A DNA stretch of 64,000 bases from Alphaproteobacteria bacterium LSUCC0719. Its GTDB lineage: Bacteria; Pseudomonadota; Alphaproteobacteria; Puniceispirillales; Puniceispirillaceae. The notes beneath the pieces are model-generated. The model saw only the letters and a list, made by a program, of their open reading frames with translations, had not been told where the DNA came from and ran no database searches. The stretch covers positions 558,001 to 622,000 of the forward strand of contig JBFPJN010000001.1 of NCBI GenBank assembly GCA_040839025.1. The letters are read 5' to 3'. The translations under genes were made by a program, and so were the position numbers. This document shows, piece after piece, positions 9,297-19,701 of this stretch (position 1 is the first letter of the stretch; each line of letters begins with the position of its first letter).

Positions 9297-10241
9297 ATGG
9301 TACCACGACAGCAAAGCTTGCGATCTCTGGCAACAGTGGCGCTGGTGGCAGGGCTGTTGCCGATGGCTGGCTGTAAGGCACCCAACCTCTCGCTCACCAG
9401 GGATACACCGGCTCCTGTACTCAACGCACCGCTTCGCCAGCCTCGGGAAGCCATTCCGCCGAACGGCAAGGTTACGGTGCGCGATGGTGACAATATCTAT
9501 GCTGTCGCCGCACGCTACGGGGTGCCGCCGACCTCGATCATACGGGACAATCAGATTGGCCCTCCCTATGCGGTGGTGGTCGGGCAGGTGCTGACACTGA
9601 CCCCGCCTCGGGTGCATGTGGTGGGGCCAGAAGATTCCATCTATTCACTGTCGCAGCGTTATGCTGTCAGCCAGTATCAGCTGGCGGAGGCCAATGGTAT
9701 CGAGGCGCCGTTCACATTGCAGGTTGGCCAACGTCTGATCCTTCCCGACAGGCTGGATTTTTCGGTTCTTGATGTGTCGCCTGACGCCACGACCGTTGCG
9801 GCTGCCACCATTTCGCCGACGCCATCTACCCCGGCAGTCAGGAAACGCTTTGTCGCCCCATCGGGAACCGGTCCCTTCCGCTGGCCGATCGAAGGTGAAA
9901 TCGTCGCGGAATTTGGCCCGGCGGCGCGGGGTGTTCACAATGATGGGGTCAATATCGCGGCAGCGGCGGGAACCGAGGTTCGCGCGGCGGCGCGCGGTAC
10001 CGTTGCCTTTGTCGGACGGGAAATCAAATCCTTCGGGACATTGATCCTGGTCAAGCATGATGGTGGCATCATCACCGCCTATGCGCATCTTGGCGAGGTG
10101 CTGGTCAAGGAAGGCGATGTCATTGATGCCGGACAGAAAATCGCCACCGTCGGCCAGACAGGCAAGGTCGACACGCCGCAGCTGCATTTCGAAATACGCC
10201 GTTCGCGCAAACCGATCGATCCGCGGTCATTGATCGCCTGA
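9297..10241 (+). CDS. NlpD-like lipoprotein with two LysM domains and a degenerate LytM/M23 domain
   Basis: A 314-aa envelope protein. The N-terminus is a lipoprotein-type signal peptide with lipobox-like LPMAGC around residue 26. Two LysM peptidoglycan-binding modules follow (about residues 60-105 and 108-152; VRDGDNIYAVAARYGV, VGPEDSIYSLSQRYAV), then a linker, then a C-terminal LytM domain (about residues 195-314). The zinc-ligand motifs are altered: the first site reads NDGVNI rather than HxGxD, and the last reads QLHFE rather than HLHFE. It is therefore probably not a peptidase but an activator of cell-wall amidases, as for NlpD and EnvC. It follows surE-pcm, as nlpD does in other proteobacteria. 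Confidence 0.85.
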   Translation: MVPRQQSLRSLATVALVAGLLPMAGCKAPNLSLTRDTPAPVLNAPLRQPREAIPPNGKVTVRDGDNIYAVAARYGVPPTSIIRDNQIGPPYAVVVGQVLTLTPPRVHVVGPEDSIYSLSQRYAVSQYQLAEANGIEAPFTLQVGQRLILPDRLDFSVLDVSPDATTVAAATISPTPSTPAVRKRFVAPSGTGPFRWPIEGEIVAEFGPAARGVHNDGVNIAAAAGTEVRAAARGTVAFVGREIKSFGTLILVKHDGGIITAYAHLGEVLVKEGDVIDAGQKIATVGQTGKVDTPQLHFEIRRSRKPIDPRSLIA

Positions 10242-10250
10242 AGGGGTGTG

Positions 10251-10270
10251 GCAGGCTGGCGATTGCCTGC
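10251..10270. terminator. Hairpin between convergent genes
   Basis: GCAGGC (10251-10256) pairs with GCCTGC (10265-10270) around an 8-base loop, in the 42-base gap between the NlpD-like and DUF815 genes. There is no T-run on either side, so it is at most a weak bidirectional terminator. Confidence 0.25.
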
Positions 10271-10283
10271 AAGGCCGGGGTCG

Positions 10284-11159
10284 TCAGGTCGGTTTGGTCA
10301 GGTCGGTTTCGGTGCGTGCGGCCAGATCGACGATGAACTGCCACGCCACGCGACCCGAACGGGATCCGCGTTCCATCGACCAGGCAAGCGCCTCGCGGCG
10401 CACATCGACATTTGCCGTATTGATCCCGAAATGTGCGACATAGCCTTCGACAATGGCAAAAAATGTATCCTGATCAATCGAATGAAAGCCAACCCAGAGA
10501 CCGAATCTGTCCGAAAGTGAGACGCTCTCCTCAACACTCTCAGACGGGTTGATGGCTGTTGATCTTTCATTTTCAATCATCTGCCGTGGCATTAGGTGCC
10601 GGCGGTTTGATGTTGCATAGAAAATGACATTGTCGGGTCGGCCCTCGACCCCGCCATCCAGCGCCGCTTTCAGGGATTTGTAACTGCTGTCGCCATGATC
10701 AAAGGTCAGGTCATCTGTAAAGACGATGAAACGACGGTCAAGCTGTGACAGATATGTCATCAGAAAGGGAAGGTCGGAAATATCCTCGCGATGAACCTCG
10801 ACAAGCGCACAATCCATCCCACGCTCTGTAACCGTGCCGTGAACGGCCTTGACCAGAGATGACTTGCCAGTGCCGCGGGCACCCCACAACAACGCATTGT
10901 TGGCGGCAAAGCCCCTGACAAAGGCAATGGTGTTCGACAGCAGGCTGTCGCGTTGATGGTCGACGCCGCGCAGCAATCCCAACTCCACACGGTTGATCTT
11001 CGGAACCGCTACAAGACGCCGACTGGCGCGGTTCCACACATAGGCCTCGGCCGGCACCACATCGGCGGCTGTCGGATCGGTGGGACTGTGTTTTTCGAGT
11101 GCATCGGCAATGCGCGAAAGCTGGCGCAGGAACTCGGAATCGGTATCTGAATTGTTCAT
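10284..11159 (-). CDS. DUF815-family AAA-type ATPase
   Basis: A 291-aa cytoplasmic ATPase. Walker A is GARGTGKSS (about residue 94), and Walker B is FIVFTDDLTFDHG, followed by conserved SNRRHLMPR. The N-terminal part is helical. This matches the DUF815 family of predicted ATPases found near sec or surE genes in alphaproteobacteria. The role is not established; the fold suggests a remodelling or chaperone-like ATPase. It is transcribed against both neighbours. Confidence 0.85.
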   Translation of the reverse strand: MNNSDTDSEFLRQLSRIADALEKHSPTDPTAADVVPAEAYVWNRASRRLVAVPKINRVELGLLRGVDHQRDSLLSNTIAFVRGFAANNALLWGARGTGKSSLVKAVHGTVTERGMDCALVEVHREDISDLPFLMTYLSQLDRRFIVFTDDLTFDHGDSSYKSLKAALDGGVEGRPDNVIFYATSNRRHLMPRQMIENERSTAINPSESVEESVSLSDRFGLWVGFHSIDQDTFFAIVEGYVAHFGINTANVDVRREALAWSMERGSRSGRVAWQFIVDLAARTETDLTKPT

Positions 11160-11319
11160 GCCGGAAATCTAACAGGGCTGGAGACGGCTAACAACTACCA
11201 AGCAAGCCATTTTTGGTGCGATTTCATGCAAACAGGTGGCGTTGATGATTGCTCAACCGTGTCTTGGTGTTTATGGTGCGGAACCGATGAATTCGAGCGC
11301 AGTCTGGAGTTGAAACGAC

Positions 11320-11640
11320 ATGCTTATTTCCCCAGCTTTTGCCCAGTCCGGCGGCTTTGCCGAAGGTGGCCTTGGGTTGATGCCTATCATCCTTGTGATG
11401 GTGATCTTCTATTTCCTGCTGATCCGCCCGCAACAGAAGCGTGCCAAGCAGCATAAGGAAATGCTGTCGGCCCTGAAACGCGGCGACAAGATCGTGACCA
11501 ATGGCGGCCTGACAGGCACCATCATCAAGGCGGTTGATGACAGCGAAACAATCGAGGTCGAGATTGCCAAGGACGTAAAGGTCAATGTCGTCCGTACCAT
11601 GATCGCCGACGTGCGCGGCAAGACCGAAGCCAAGTCGTAA
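11320..11640 (+). CDS. yajC: Preprotein translocase subunit YajC
   Basis: Small membrane protein of the SecDF-YajC complex, 106 aa. One membrane helix lies at about residues 18-38 (GLMPIILVMVIFYFLLIRPQQKR), followed by the conserved cytoplasmic domain (LKRGDKIVTNGGLTGTI). It is the first gene of the yajC-secD-secF run, with 61 bases to secD. A 160-base gap separates it from the divergent DUF815 gene and should hold its promoter. Confidence 0.95.
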   Translation: MLISPAFAQSGGFAEGGLGLMPIILVMVIFYFLLIRPQQKRAKQHKEMLSALKRGDKIVTNGGLTGTIIKAVDDSETIEVEIAKDVKVNVVRTMIADVRGKTEAKS

Positions 11641-11701
11641 CCGACGACGGGGCCGTGGCGTTGCCTTGGCCCACATCCATCTGCGAAGAAAGCCCGCCGC
11701 C

Positions 11702-13261
11702 ATGCTAAAGTTTGAAGGCTGGAAAAAGCTAGTTGTGATCTTCATCACCATCCTTGGTGTCGCCTATGCGGCCCCGAACCTGTTGTCGGGAGATGAAGAA
11801 TTTGGTGGCGGCATCCTGCCGGGGCAGAAGATCAATCTTGGCCTTGACCTGCAGGGGGGATCGCATCTGCTGCTTCGGGTCGATATGGATGTCGTGGCAC
11901 AGGAACGTCTGGAAAGTGCCGCCGAGACCATACGCCAGGAATTCCGCGGTCAGAAAATCAGGTTCAGTGGGCTTGACGTTGCTGATGACGAGGTGCGGGT
12001 CACCCTTCGCAAGGATGATGACAACGCCGCGGCCCGGCAGATTTTCACAGACCTTGGTCGTGATTTCGAGATTGTTGATCAATCTCCGGATTTCCGGATC
12101 TTCTTCAACGAAGTTGGCCTGACAACGCTGCAGGCACAGACAATCGAACAGTCGATGGAAATCATTCGGCGCCGGATCGACCCTGATGGCACAAAAGAGC
12201 CTGTCATTCAGCGCCAGGGTCAGGACAGAATACTTGTCCAGCTTCCCGGAGTTGATGATCCAGAGGAGATCAAGCGTCTCCTTGGCCGGACCGCAAAACT
12301 GACCTTCCAGCTTGTCGACTTGTCGATGAGCGCGCAGGAAGCCATCGACCGTGGCCGCACACCACCCGGCAGCGTATTGTTGCCAAGTGACGGTGATGAC
12401 GGACAGTTCTATGTCGTTGAAAAACGCGTCATGGTCAGTGGCGAGCTGCTGGACTCCGCACAGGCAAGCTTTGACCAGAACAATCGCCCGGCTGTCAGTT
12501 TCACCCTCAACGCGACCGGCGCAAAGCGGTTTGGCCGCGTCACCGGGGCGAATATCGGCCGGCCTTTTGCGATCATTCTTGATGGCAAGGTCGTGTCCGC
12601 GCCGACAATCCAGTCACAGATTTTTGGCAGTGGCCAGATTACCGGCACGTTCAGTGTCGCCGAAACGAATGAGCTTGCGCTGATCCTGCGGGCAGGCGCG
12701 CTGCCGGCCCCGCTTATTGTCATGGAAGAACGGTCCATCGGTCCGGGGCTTGGCGCAGATTCGGTTGCCGCAGGAGAGATAGCGGCGCTTGTCGGTCTGT
12801 TGCTTGTCATCATTTACATGGTTGCCAGCTATGGCCTGTTCGGGGTGCTTGCGAATGTGGCGCTGGCGGTGAATGTCATTCTGATCCTCGGTGCCCTTTC
12901 AGCCATCCAGGCCACGCTGACATTGCCGGGTATCGCCGGTATCGTTCTGACAATGGGCATGGCCGTTGACGCAAATGTGCTGGTCTTTGAGCGCATTCGC
13001 GAGGAATTGCGGCGTGGTCGGAGCGTTATGGCGGCGATCGAAGGCGGGTACAGCCGCGCCATATCGACAATCATCGATTCGAATCTGACAACTCTGTTTG
13101 CCGCGCTGTTCCTCTATATCTTCGGATCAGGCCCGATCAAGGGATTTGCCGTTACATTGTCCATTGGCATTACAACCTCGCTGTTCACAGCGGTGATGGT
13201 GACGCGGATGTTGATCATTATCTGGCTCGAGCGCAAACGTCCGCGCCAGCTGGTTCTGTAA
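11702..13261 (+). CDS. secD: Protein translocase subunit SecD
   Basis: Uses the proton motive force to help pull exported proteins through SecYEG. The 519-aa product has an N-terminal membrane helix, a large periplasmic domain (LGLDLQGGSHLLLRVD near residue 45), and five C-terminal membrane helices with the conserved GMAVDANVLVFERIREEL. The ATG at 11702 gives MLKFEGWKKL; a start at 11666 would add 12 residues without family support. secF follows after 12 bases. Confidence 0.96.
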   Translation: MLKFEGWKKLVVIFITILGVAYAAPNLLSGDEEFGGGILPGQKINLGLDLQGGSHLLLRVDMDVVAQERLESAAETIRQEFRGQKIRFSGLDVADDEVRVTLRKDDDNAAARQIFTDLGRDFEIVDQSPDFRIFFNEVGLTTLQAQTIEQSMEIIRRRIDPDGTKEPVIQRQGQDRILVQLPGVDDPEEIKRLLGRTAKLTFQLVDLSMSAQEAIDRGRTPPGSVLLPSDGDDGQFYVVEKRVMVSGELLDSAQASFDQNNRPAVSFTLNATGAKRFGRVTGANIGRPFAIILDGKVVSAPTIQSQIFGSGQITGTFSVAETNELALILRAGALPAPLIVMEERSIGPGLGADSVAAGEIAALVGLLLVIIYMVASYGLFGVLANVALAVNVILILGALSAIQATLTLPGIAGIVLTMGMAVDANVLVFERIREELRRGRSVMAAIEGGYSRAISTIIDSNLTTLFAALFLYIFGSGPIKGFAVTLSIGITTSLFTAVMVTRMLIIIWLERKRPRQLVL

Positions 13262-13273
13262 GGGAGACGACCG

Positions 13274-14209
13274 ATGCGTCTGAAGCTAGTTCCCAGCGAA
13301 ACCAGCATTGATTTCCTGCGGCTTCGCAAGCCTGCCATCATGTTTTCGGCTCTTCTCGTGCTTGCGTCGGTGGCGCTGTTTTCGCTTGTCGGGCTCAATC
13401 TCGGAATTGATTTCCGAGGCGGTATTCTCATCGAGGCGCGAAATGCCGACGGCCCGGCGGATATCGGCGATATCAGGTCTGATCTCAATCAGCTTGGCCT
13501 TGGCGATATCAGCATTCAGGGGTTCGGCAGCGAAACCGATGTTCTTGTCCGGGTGCAGCGTCAGGAAGGCGATGAAGAGGCGCAGATCGCGGCGATCAAG
13601 GCGATCACAGATTCGCTTGGGTCCGGATATGATATCCGACGGACGGAATTTGTCGGCCCGACGGTCGGCGCCGAGCTTGCAGAGAAGGGCATTCTGGCTG
13701 TTGTCTGCGCCTTGCTTGCCATCATGGTCTATATCTGGTTCCGCTTCGAGTGGCAGTTCTCGATTGCCGCCATTCTGGCACTTGCACATGATGTCCTGAC
13801 GACAATTGGTCTGTTTTCGCTGACATCCTTTGAATTCAATCTGGCGACGGTAGCGGCGATCCTGACCATTGCCGGGTATTCGATCAATGACACGGTGGTG
13901 GTGTTCGACCGGGTCAGGGAAAATCTGCGTCGCTACAAATCCTACGAGCAGCGCGAAATCCTGAACATGTCGCTGAATGAAACGCTGTCGCGGACCGTCA
14001 TGACATCTGTCACCACAATGCTGGCCCTTGTGGCGATTGTGTTTTTCGGCGGTGCGGTGCTTCGTGATTTCGCGCTTGCGATGATGTGGGGCGTGTTGAT
14101 CGGCACCTATTCGTCGATCTTTGTCGCCGTTGGCTTGCTTGCCTCATTCGACCTGAAACGAAACCTTGATGAGGATGACGATCCAGGCGCAGTGGCCGAG
14201 GACGTCTGA
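13274..14209 (+). CDS. secF: Protein translocase subunit SecF
   Basis: Partner of SecD, 311 aa with six membrane segments. Typical SecF blocks are seen: NLGIDFRGGILIEAR after the first helix, FVGPTVGAELAEKG, and the helix 4 block IAGYSINDTVVVFDRVREN. The C-terminus is acidic. It is co-transcribed with yajC and secD, and the Mth938-like gene starts 7 bases after its stop. Confidence 0.96.
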   Translation: MRLKLVPSETSIDFLRLRKPAIMFSALLVLASVALFSLVGLNLGIDFRGGILIEARNADGPADIGDIRSDLNQLGLGDISIQGFGSETDVLVRVQRQEGDEEAQIAAIKAITDSLGSGYDIRRTEFVGPTVGAELAEKGILAVVCALLAIMVYIWFRFEWQFSIAAILALAHDVLTTIGLFSLTSFEFNLATVAAILTIAGYSINDTVVVFDRVRENLRRYKSYEQREILNMSLNETLSRTVMTSVTTMLALVAIVFFGGAVLRDFALAMMWGVLIGTYSSIFVAVGLLASFDLKRNLDEDDDPGAVAEDV

Positions 14210-14216
14210 CCGCCGC

Positions 14217-14597
14217 ATGGTTGATATCAAAACCTTTGGCGAGGGAAGTGATCTCCAGCTCATCCACGGGTATGGCGACGGCGGATTTCGTGTGTCTGGC
14301 ACACGCCACAGTGGCAGCCTGTTTCTGTTGCCGCGCCTCGCCACTGCATGGACTCCACCCAATGAGCTGGACAATCTGACAGCTGCCGACCTGCTTCCGC
14401 ATCTTGGCGATCCGGCAGCGCCACTGCTGATCCTCGGAGCCGGGGAGGCACCGCAGCACCCGTTCACCAGCCTCGGCGAGTCGTTGCGCGCCCGCGGCGT
14501 TGCCTTTGAATTGCTGTCGACACCAGCCGCCTGCCGAACCTGGAACGTTCTGATGAGCGAGGGACGTGCAGCCGCCGCGGCGCTTGTTGCCATCTGA
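14217..14597 (+). CDS. Mth938-like domain protein
   Basis: A 126-aa protein of the Mth938/DUF498 (NDUFAF3-like) fold. Conserved features are the internal GYGDGGFRVSGTRHSGSLFLLP segment, the central LLILGAG, and the C-terminal TPAACRTWNVLMSEGRAAAAAL. In alphaproteobacteria this gene commonly follows secF. The mitochondrial relative is a complex I assembly factor; a similar role in bacteria is inference. The ATG at 14217 is preferred over the upstream 14166, which would overlap secF. Confidence 0.85.
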   Translation: MVDIKTFGEGSDLQLIHGYGDGGFRVSGTRHSGSLFLLPRLATAWTPPNELDNLTAADLLPHLGDPAAPLLILGAGEAPQHPFTSLGESLRARGVAFELLSTPAACRTWNVLMSEGRAAAAALVAI

Positions 14598-15214
14598 TGT
14601 CAGCCAGCTGGCAGGCTCTGCACAACCAGGACAGGTCTCTGGCGTTGTGTCTGCTGTTTGCCCCTGCAAAAACCCGCCCTCTGCTTGCCGACAGGCTGAG
14701 CCTTGCCCTCGAAGCCGAACTTGCCATACGTGTCACGTCCGAGCCGATGCTTGCCGCCATCCGGCTGCAATGGTGGTCAGACGCCCTGGAGACAGGTCGC
14801 CATGAAAATGTCCCGCTGGCGGAACGGCTTCTTGCCCATATCGGCCGCGGACATCTGGACCCCGACGCGGTTCATGCCCAGCTGGCGCTATGGCAGGACA
14901 GGCTGGGCGATGATACCTTTGGGGCGGACCGCTGCTGGCATGATTTCTTTGGAATGCTGGCCGAAGACAGGGCCGCAGAACCGGCTGCCAGCCTTGTCGG
15001 CGCGGCGCTCCGGACATCACAGCATGCAGACAGGCTTGATGACGGCCTCCTTGCCGATCTTCGCACGCCCCATCATTACTGGATCTGGATGATTGGTCAG
15101 CTGGCGCGACACGAAATGTCAGCAGCCGACGGCACAGACGACCCCTTGCTGATATGGAAAATGCTTGGCTGGCGGTGTGGCTTCAGGCTGCCATCCCGGC
15201 CGACCACTCCTTGA
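14597..15214 (+). CDS. Squalene/phytoene-synthase-like protein, short (NDUFAF6-like)
   Basis: A 205-aa protein that starts on the last base of the preceding stop codon. The block [17 protein letters not shown] (about residues 50-66) is the hallmark of the squalene/phytoene-synthase-like family that follows the Mth938 gene in alphaproteobacteria. Relatives are usually around 270-280 aa, so this copy is short, and the rest of the sequence is divergent. The Asp-rich motifs of true prenyl synthases are not evident. A complex I assembly role (NDUFAF6-like) fits better than isoprenoid synthesis. Its 3' end overlaps the convergent trmFO by 32 bases. Confidence 0.65.
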   Translation: MSASWQALHNQDRSLALCLLFAPAKTRPLLADRLSLALEAELAIRVTSEPMLAAIRLQWWSDALETGRHENVPLAERLLAHIGRGHLDPDAVHAQLALWQDRLGDDTFGADRCWHDFFGMLAEDRAAEPAASLVGAALRTSQHADRLDDGLLADLRTPHHYWIWMIGQLARHEMSAADGTDDPLLIWKMLGWRCGFRLPSRPTTP

Positions 15215-16565
15215 AGGACTCAAGTGCCCGTGTGGCATAAGCCAGCTTGCGGTCACGCCCCCGAAGCTTGCGCTTGCCGCCTGTCGCGGCAGCGTCGATT
15301 GGTGGGAACAGACCGAAATTCACATTCATTGGCTGGAATGTATCGGCATCGGCACCATCGGTGATATGCGAAAGCAGGGCGCCATGCGCCGTTTCGACGG
15401 GAGGTGGCGTCCATCTGGTGCCGTTAATCTGCGCGGCTGTCATCAGGCCAGCCATCAATCCAATGGCGGCTGATTCGACATAGCCTTCGACACCGGTGAT
15501 CTGGCCGGCAAATCGAAGTGTCGGTCTGACTTTCATCCGCAGCTGAACATCAAGCAAGCGCGGGGAATTGATGAAGGTGTTGCGGTGTAACCCACCGAGA
15601 CGCGCAAACTGGGCGGCTTCAAGACCGGGGATTGTCTGGAACACCCGCACCTGTTCGGCATATTTCAGCTTTGTCTGAAAACCGACCATGTTGTAGAGCG
15701 TGCCAAGGGCGTTGTCCTGACGAAGCTGGATCACGGCATGCGGACGGCTTCCATCATGAGCGTTGGTCAGGCCAACCGGTTTCATCGGCCCGAAGCGCAG
15801 TGTTTCGGGTCCGCGCGAGGCCATCACCTCGATTGGCATGCACCCTTCGAAATAGGGCGTGTTTTCTTCCCATTCGCGAAAGCTCATCTTTTCGCCGGTA
15901 AGAAGCGCATCTATGAACGCCTCATATTGCGGCTTGTCCATCGGACAGTTGATGTAGTCCTTGCCATCGCCGCCATCGGTTGCCTTGTCATAGCGCGACT
16001 GGAACCAGGCCACATCCATGTTGACGCTGTCGTAATGCACAATCGGCGCAATGGCATCGAAGAAGGCAAGATCATCCTCGCCGCCAAGCGTGCGCACCAT
16101 CTGCGCCAGTGAGGGCGAGGTGAGGGGGCCGGTGGCAATGATCACATTGTCCCAGTCCGCAGGAATTTCCGTTACCTCTTCGCGTGCCAGTTCAATCATC
16201 GGATGGTCGGTCAGGCGGGTCTGCACCCCGAGGGAGAATCCATCCCGGTCGACGGCAAGTGCGCCACCGGCAGGTACCTTGTGAGTGTCGGCCTCGCTCA
16301 TGATGATGGAATCCAGCATTCGCATTTCGGCATGCAGGACACCGACCGCATTTGCCTCAGCATCATCGGATCTGAAGCTGTTTGAACAGACAAGTTCGGC
16401 CAGCCCGTCCGTATGGTGTGCGTCTGTTTTCCGGACAGGGCGCATTTCATGCAGAACAACGCGAATGCCACGCTGCGCCACCTGATAGGCAGCTTCGCTG
16501 CCGGCCAGTCCGCCACCAACGATATGGACAACCGGCTTGCTGGTGTCGGTGTTTGGCATGGTCAT
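15183..16565 (-). CDS. trmFO: tRNA (uracil-54-C5)-methyltransferase, folate/FAD-dependent
   Basis: Makes m5U54 in tRNA using methylene-tetrahydrofolate and FADH2. The 460-aa product has the N-terminal dinucleotide-binding motif [14 protein letters not shown] and the TrmFO-specific [12 protein letters not shown] (about residues 57-68). The C-terminal region includes [17 protein letters not shown]. The start overlaps the uvrA stop by 4 bases on the same strand, so it is read from the uvrA message. Confidence 0.95.
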   Translation of the reverse strand: MTMPNTDTSKPVVHIVGGGLAGSEAAYQVAQRGIRVVLHEMRPVRKTDAHHTDGLAELVCSNSFRSDDAEANAVGVLHAEMRMLDSIIMSEADTHKVPAGGALAVDRDGFSLGVQTRLTDHPMIELAREEVTEIPADWDNVIIATGPLTSPSLAQMVRTLGGEDDLAFFDAIAPIVHYDSVNMDVAWFQSRYDKATDGGDGKDYINCPMDKPQYEAFIDALLTGEKMSFREWEENTPYFEGCMPIEVMASRGPETLRFGPMKPVGLTNAHDGSRPHAVIQLRQDNALGTLYNMVGFQTKLKYAEQVRVFQTIPGLEAAQFARLGGLHRNTFINSPRLLDVQLRMKVRPTLRFAGQITGVEGYVESAAIGLMAGLMTAAQINGTRWTPPPVETAHGALLSHITDGADADTFQPMNVNFGLFPPIDAAATGGKRKLRGRDRKLAYATRALESFKEWSAGMAA

Positions 16566-19525
16566 CCCCTTGTCGGCAACATGCGCGCCAGATAGGCACC
16601 GGTGTGCGATTCCTTGACTTTGGCAACCTGTTCGGGTGTTCCCTCGGCAACAATCATGCCGCCGCCATCACCGCCCTCTGGACCAAGATCGATGATCCAG
16701 TCGGCCGTCTTGATCACATCCATATTATGTTCAATGACGATTACCGTATTGCCCTGATCAACAAGCTCCTGCAGGACCTCCAGAAGCTTGGCGATGTCAT
16801 GGAAATGCAGACCCGTTGTCGGTTCATCGAGAATATAGATGGTGCGCCCGGTTGCCCGACGCGACAATTCCTTGGACAGTTTCACGCGCTGGGCTTCGCC
16901 GCCGGACAATGTCGTCGCCTGCTGGCCTATCCGCACATAGCCAAGACCGACCCGGAACATGGTCTCGAGCTTTTCGCGGATGGACGGTACGGCCTTGAAG
17001 AACTCGACACCTTCTTCCACAGTCATTTCAAGCACATCAGCGATGGACTTTCCACGGAACGTGATTTCGAGTGTCTCTCGATTATAGCGTCTGCCCTTGC
17101 AGGAATCGCAGGTCACATAGACATCGGGAAGAAAGTGCATCTCGATCTTGATCAGACCGTCACCCTGGCAGGCTTCGCATCTGCCGCCCTTGACGTTGAA
17201 TGAAAAGCGGCCAGGTGCATAGCCGCGTGCCTTTGCTTCGGGCAGACCGGCGAACCATTCCCGGATCGGGGTAAAGGCACCCGTATAGGTGGCTGGGTTC
17301 GATCGCGGTGTACGGCCAATCGGCGACTGGTCGATATCGACAACCTTGTCCAGAAGTTCGGCGCCGGTGATGGATTTGTGCGCGGCCGGCATTTCGCGCG
17401 CCTTGTGCAGACGCCTGGCCAGACCCTTCCACAATGTTTCCAGCACCAGGGTCGACTTGCCACCACCGGAAACACCGGTAACACAGGTCAGCACCCCAAG
17501 GGGAAATTCAACAGTCACATCGCGCAGATTGTTGCCGGTGGCGTTCTCGACCCTGACCAGCCGCCCTTTGCGCGCCTTGCGCCGGTTCGCCGGTACACTG
17601 ATTTCCCTGATCCCCGCCAGATATTGTCCAGTCAGGGAATCCTTGCTGGCGATGATCTGGTCGGGCGTGCCTGCGGCAACGATCCTGCCGCCATGAACGC
17701 CGGCACCGGGGCCCATATCGACAACATAATCGGCCAGTCTGATGGAATCCTCGTCATGCTCGACAACAAGAACCGTGTTTCCAAGATCGCGAAGACGCAC
17801 CAGCGTGGCCAGCAGCCTGTCATTGTCGCGTTGATGAAGGCCGATTGACGGTTCATCAAGCACATAGAGAACGCCGGTCAGGCCGGATCCGATCTGCGAT
17901 GCCAGCCTGATCCGCTGGGATTCTCCGCCAGACAGGGTGCCGGAATTACGTGCCATCGACAGATAGCCAAGCCCGACATTGACAAGAAAGCCAAGCCGCT
18001 CGTTGATTTCCTTGAGGATCCGCGCCGCAATTTCAGAGTCCTGGCCGTGAAGCTTGTCATTCAACCCGGCAAACCAGTCACGGGCATCGCCTATCGACAG
18101 CCTGGCAATATCAGAAATGTCGTTCTGGTCGACCTTCACCGCCAGCGCCTCCGGCTTGAGCCGCTTGCCATTGCACGACTCGCAGGGATGATTGGCGCGG
18201 AATTTTTCCAGTTCCTCGCGCACCCATGATGAATCCGTCTCGCGATACCGGCGCGCCAGATTTGGCATCAGGCCTTCGAAGGGACGCTTGGTCTTGTAGG
18301 ACCGCATACCGTCATCGAATTCCATGGTGACGGGAAGTTTTCCGGACCCCTGAAGGATCAGGGTCTGGATTTCCTCATCCAATTCGCCAAATGGCATATC
18401 CAGCGAAAACCCGAATTGCCGTGCCAGTGATTCCAGCGTCTGGACGTAATAGCGGGAACTGCTGTTTGCCCATGGCGCGATGGCACCGCCCCGCAATGTC
18501 TGCCGGTGATCGGGAACAACCAGCTGTTCATCGAAATGGCTGCTGACCCCAAGTCCGTCACAGGCCGGACAGGCCCCGAACGGGTTGTTGAAGGAAAACA
18601 GACGCGGTTCGATTTCATCAATGGTGAAACCGGATTCAGGACAGGCGAAATTGGCCGAGAAAACGGTCCGCGCTCCGGTGTCGGCATGGTCGGCAAAGGC
18701 AAGGCCGTCAGTCAGTGAGAGGGCTGTTTCCAGCGAATCGGCAAGCCGTGTGGAAAGCTCGTCCGGATCACCGCGTATGATCAGCCTGTCGACAACAAGT
18801 TCGATGTCATGCTTGCGTTTCTTGTCGAGTTCCGGCGTGTCGTCGAGGTCATAGATTTCACCGTCGATTCGCACCCGGCTAAAGCCTTTGCGATGATATT
18901 CGGCAAGCTCCTTGCGATATTCACCCTTGCGACCGCGTACGACAGGTGCCAGCAGGTAAAGCCGGGTGCCTTCGTCCATGCCCAGCAGGATATCGACCAT
19001 CTGACTGACGGTCTGGCTGCGGATCGGCAAGCCGGTTGCCGGTGAGTAGGGGATACCAATCCGCGCCCAGAGAAGCCGCATATAGTCGTAGATTTCGGTA
19101 ACAGTCCCGACGGTGGAGCGCGGATTGCGTGATGTCGTCTTCTGTTCGATCGAAATCGCCGGCGACAGACCCTCGATCAGATCAACATCCGGTTTCTGCA
19201 TCATTTCCAGGAACTGCCTGGCATAGGCAGACAGCGATTCGACATACCGTCTCTGGCCTTCGGCATAGATAGTATCAAACGCAAGCGACGATTTGCCGGA
19301 GCCGGACAGGCCTGTCAGCACCACCAACCGGTCACGCGGCAGGTCAATGCTGACATCGGCCAGATTGTGTTCGCGCGCGCCGCGCACGGAAATCACCCGC
19401 GGCTCGATACGCGCCGCAGTGGCCCCGTCTTCGGGGGGATGGATATCGCCGGAGGTTGGTGGGTTCATGCCGCTGGCAAGCAGCGCACCATCGGCGGGAA
19501 GGGGGGATTTGGTTTCATTCGGCAT
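16562..19525 (-). CDS. uvrA: Excinuclease ABC subunit A
   Basis: DNA-damage recognition ATPase of nucleotide excision repair, 987 aa from the ATG at 19525 (MPNETKSPL). An in-frame start 36 bases upstream is also possible. Two ABC ATPase halves are present: Walker [10 protein letters not shown] and GVSGGGKST, and two signature motifs ([16 protein letters not shown]). The zinc-binding cysteine clusters are present (CPACDGLG with [17 protein letters not shown] with CDSCKGRR). It is divergent from ssb across a 176-base gap. No clear alphaproteobacterial LexA box (GTTC-N7-GTTC) is visible there. Confidence 0.97.
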   Translation of the reverse strand: MPNETKSPLPADGALLASGMNPPTSGDIHPPEDGATAARIEPRVISVRGAREHNLADVSIDLPRDRLVVLTGLSGSGKSSLAFDTIYAEGQRRYVESLSAYARQFLEMMQKPDVDLIEGLSPAISIEQKTTSRNPRSTVGTVTEIYDYMRLLWARIGIPYSPATGLPIRSQTVSQMVDILLGMDEGTRLYLLAPVVRGRKGEYRKELAEYHRKGFSRVRIDGEIYDLDDTPELDKKRKHDIELVVDRLIIRGDPDELSTRLADSLETALSLTDGLAFADHADTGARTVFSANFACPESGFTIDEIEPRLFSFNNPFGACPACDGLGVSSHFDEQLVVPDHRQTLRGGAIAPWANSSSRYYVQTLESLARQFGFSLDMPFGELDEEIQTLILQGSGKLPVTMEFDDGMRSYKTKRPFEGLMPNLARRYRETDSSWVREELEKFRANHPCESCNGKRLKPEALAVKVDQNDISDIARLSIGDARDWFAGLNDKLHGQDSEIAARILKEINERLGFLVNVGLGYLSMARNSGTLSGGESQRIRLASQIGSGLTGVLYVLDEPSIGLHQRDNDRLLATLVRLRDLGNTVLVVEHDEDSIRLADYVVDMGPGAGVHGGRIVAAGTPDQIIASKDSLTGQYLAGIREISVPANRRKARKGRLVRVENATGNNLRDVTVEFPLGVLTCVTGVSGGGKSTLVLETLWKGLARRLHKAREMPAAHKSITGAELLDKVVDIDQSPIGRTPRSNPATYTGAFTPIREWFAGLPEAKARGYAPGRFSFNVKGGRCEACQGDGLIKIEMHFLPDVYVTCDSCKGRRYNRETLEITFRGKSIADVLEMTVEEGVEFFKAVPSIREKLETMFRVGLGYVRIGQQATTLSGGEAQRVKLSKELSRRATGRTIYILDEPTTGLHFHDIAKLLEVLQELVDQGNTVIVIEHNMDVIKTADWIIDLGPEGGDGGGMIVAEGTPEQVAKVKESHTGAYLARMLPTRG

Positions 19526-19701
19526 CGCGAGACTATACCCGTGGCCACCAGCCCCGACCACCCCAAAGCGGAACAGCTGGCTGCGGCTAAATTTACATCA
19601 TTGTTGTTGTCATTTATGCGTCCAACTGGGTAATCTAAAGGCCTTATCGATGCTTTTTATCCATATCCCCAAAAAAACTCATACGAAGGAGTTGGTCAGC
19701 C

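Noticed and set aside
19526-19701. LexA (SOS) box between uvrA and ssb
   Set aside because: No GTTC-N7-GTTC or GAAC-N7-GAAC is present; only one GAAC half site is seen.
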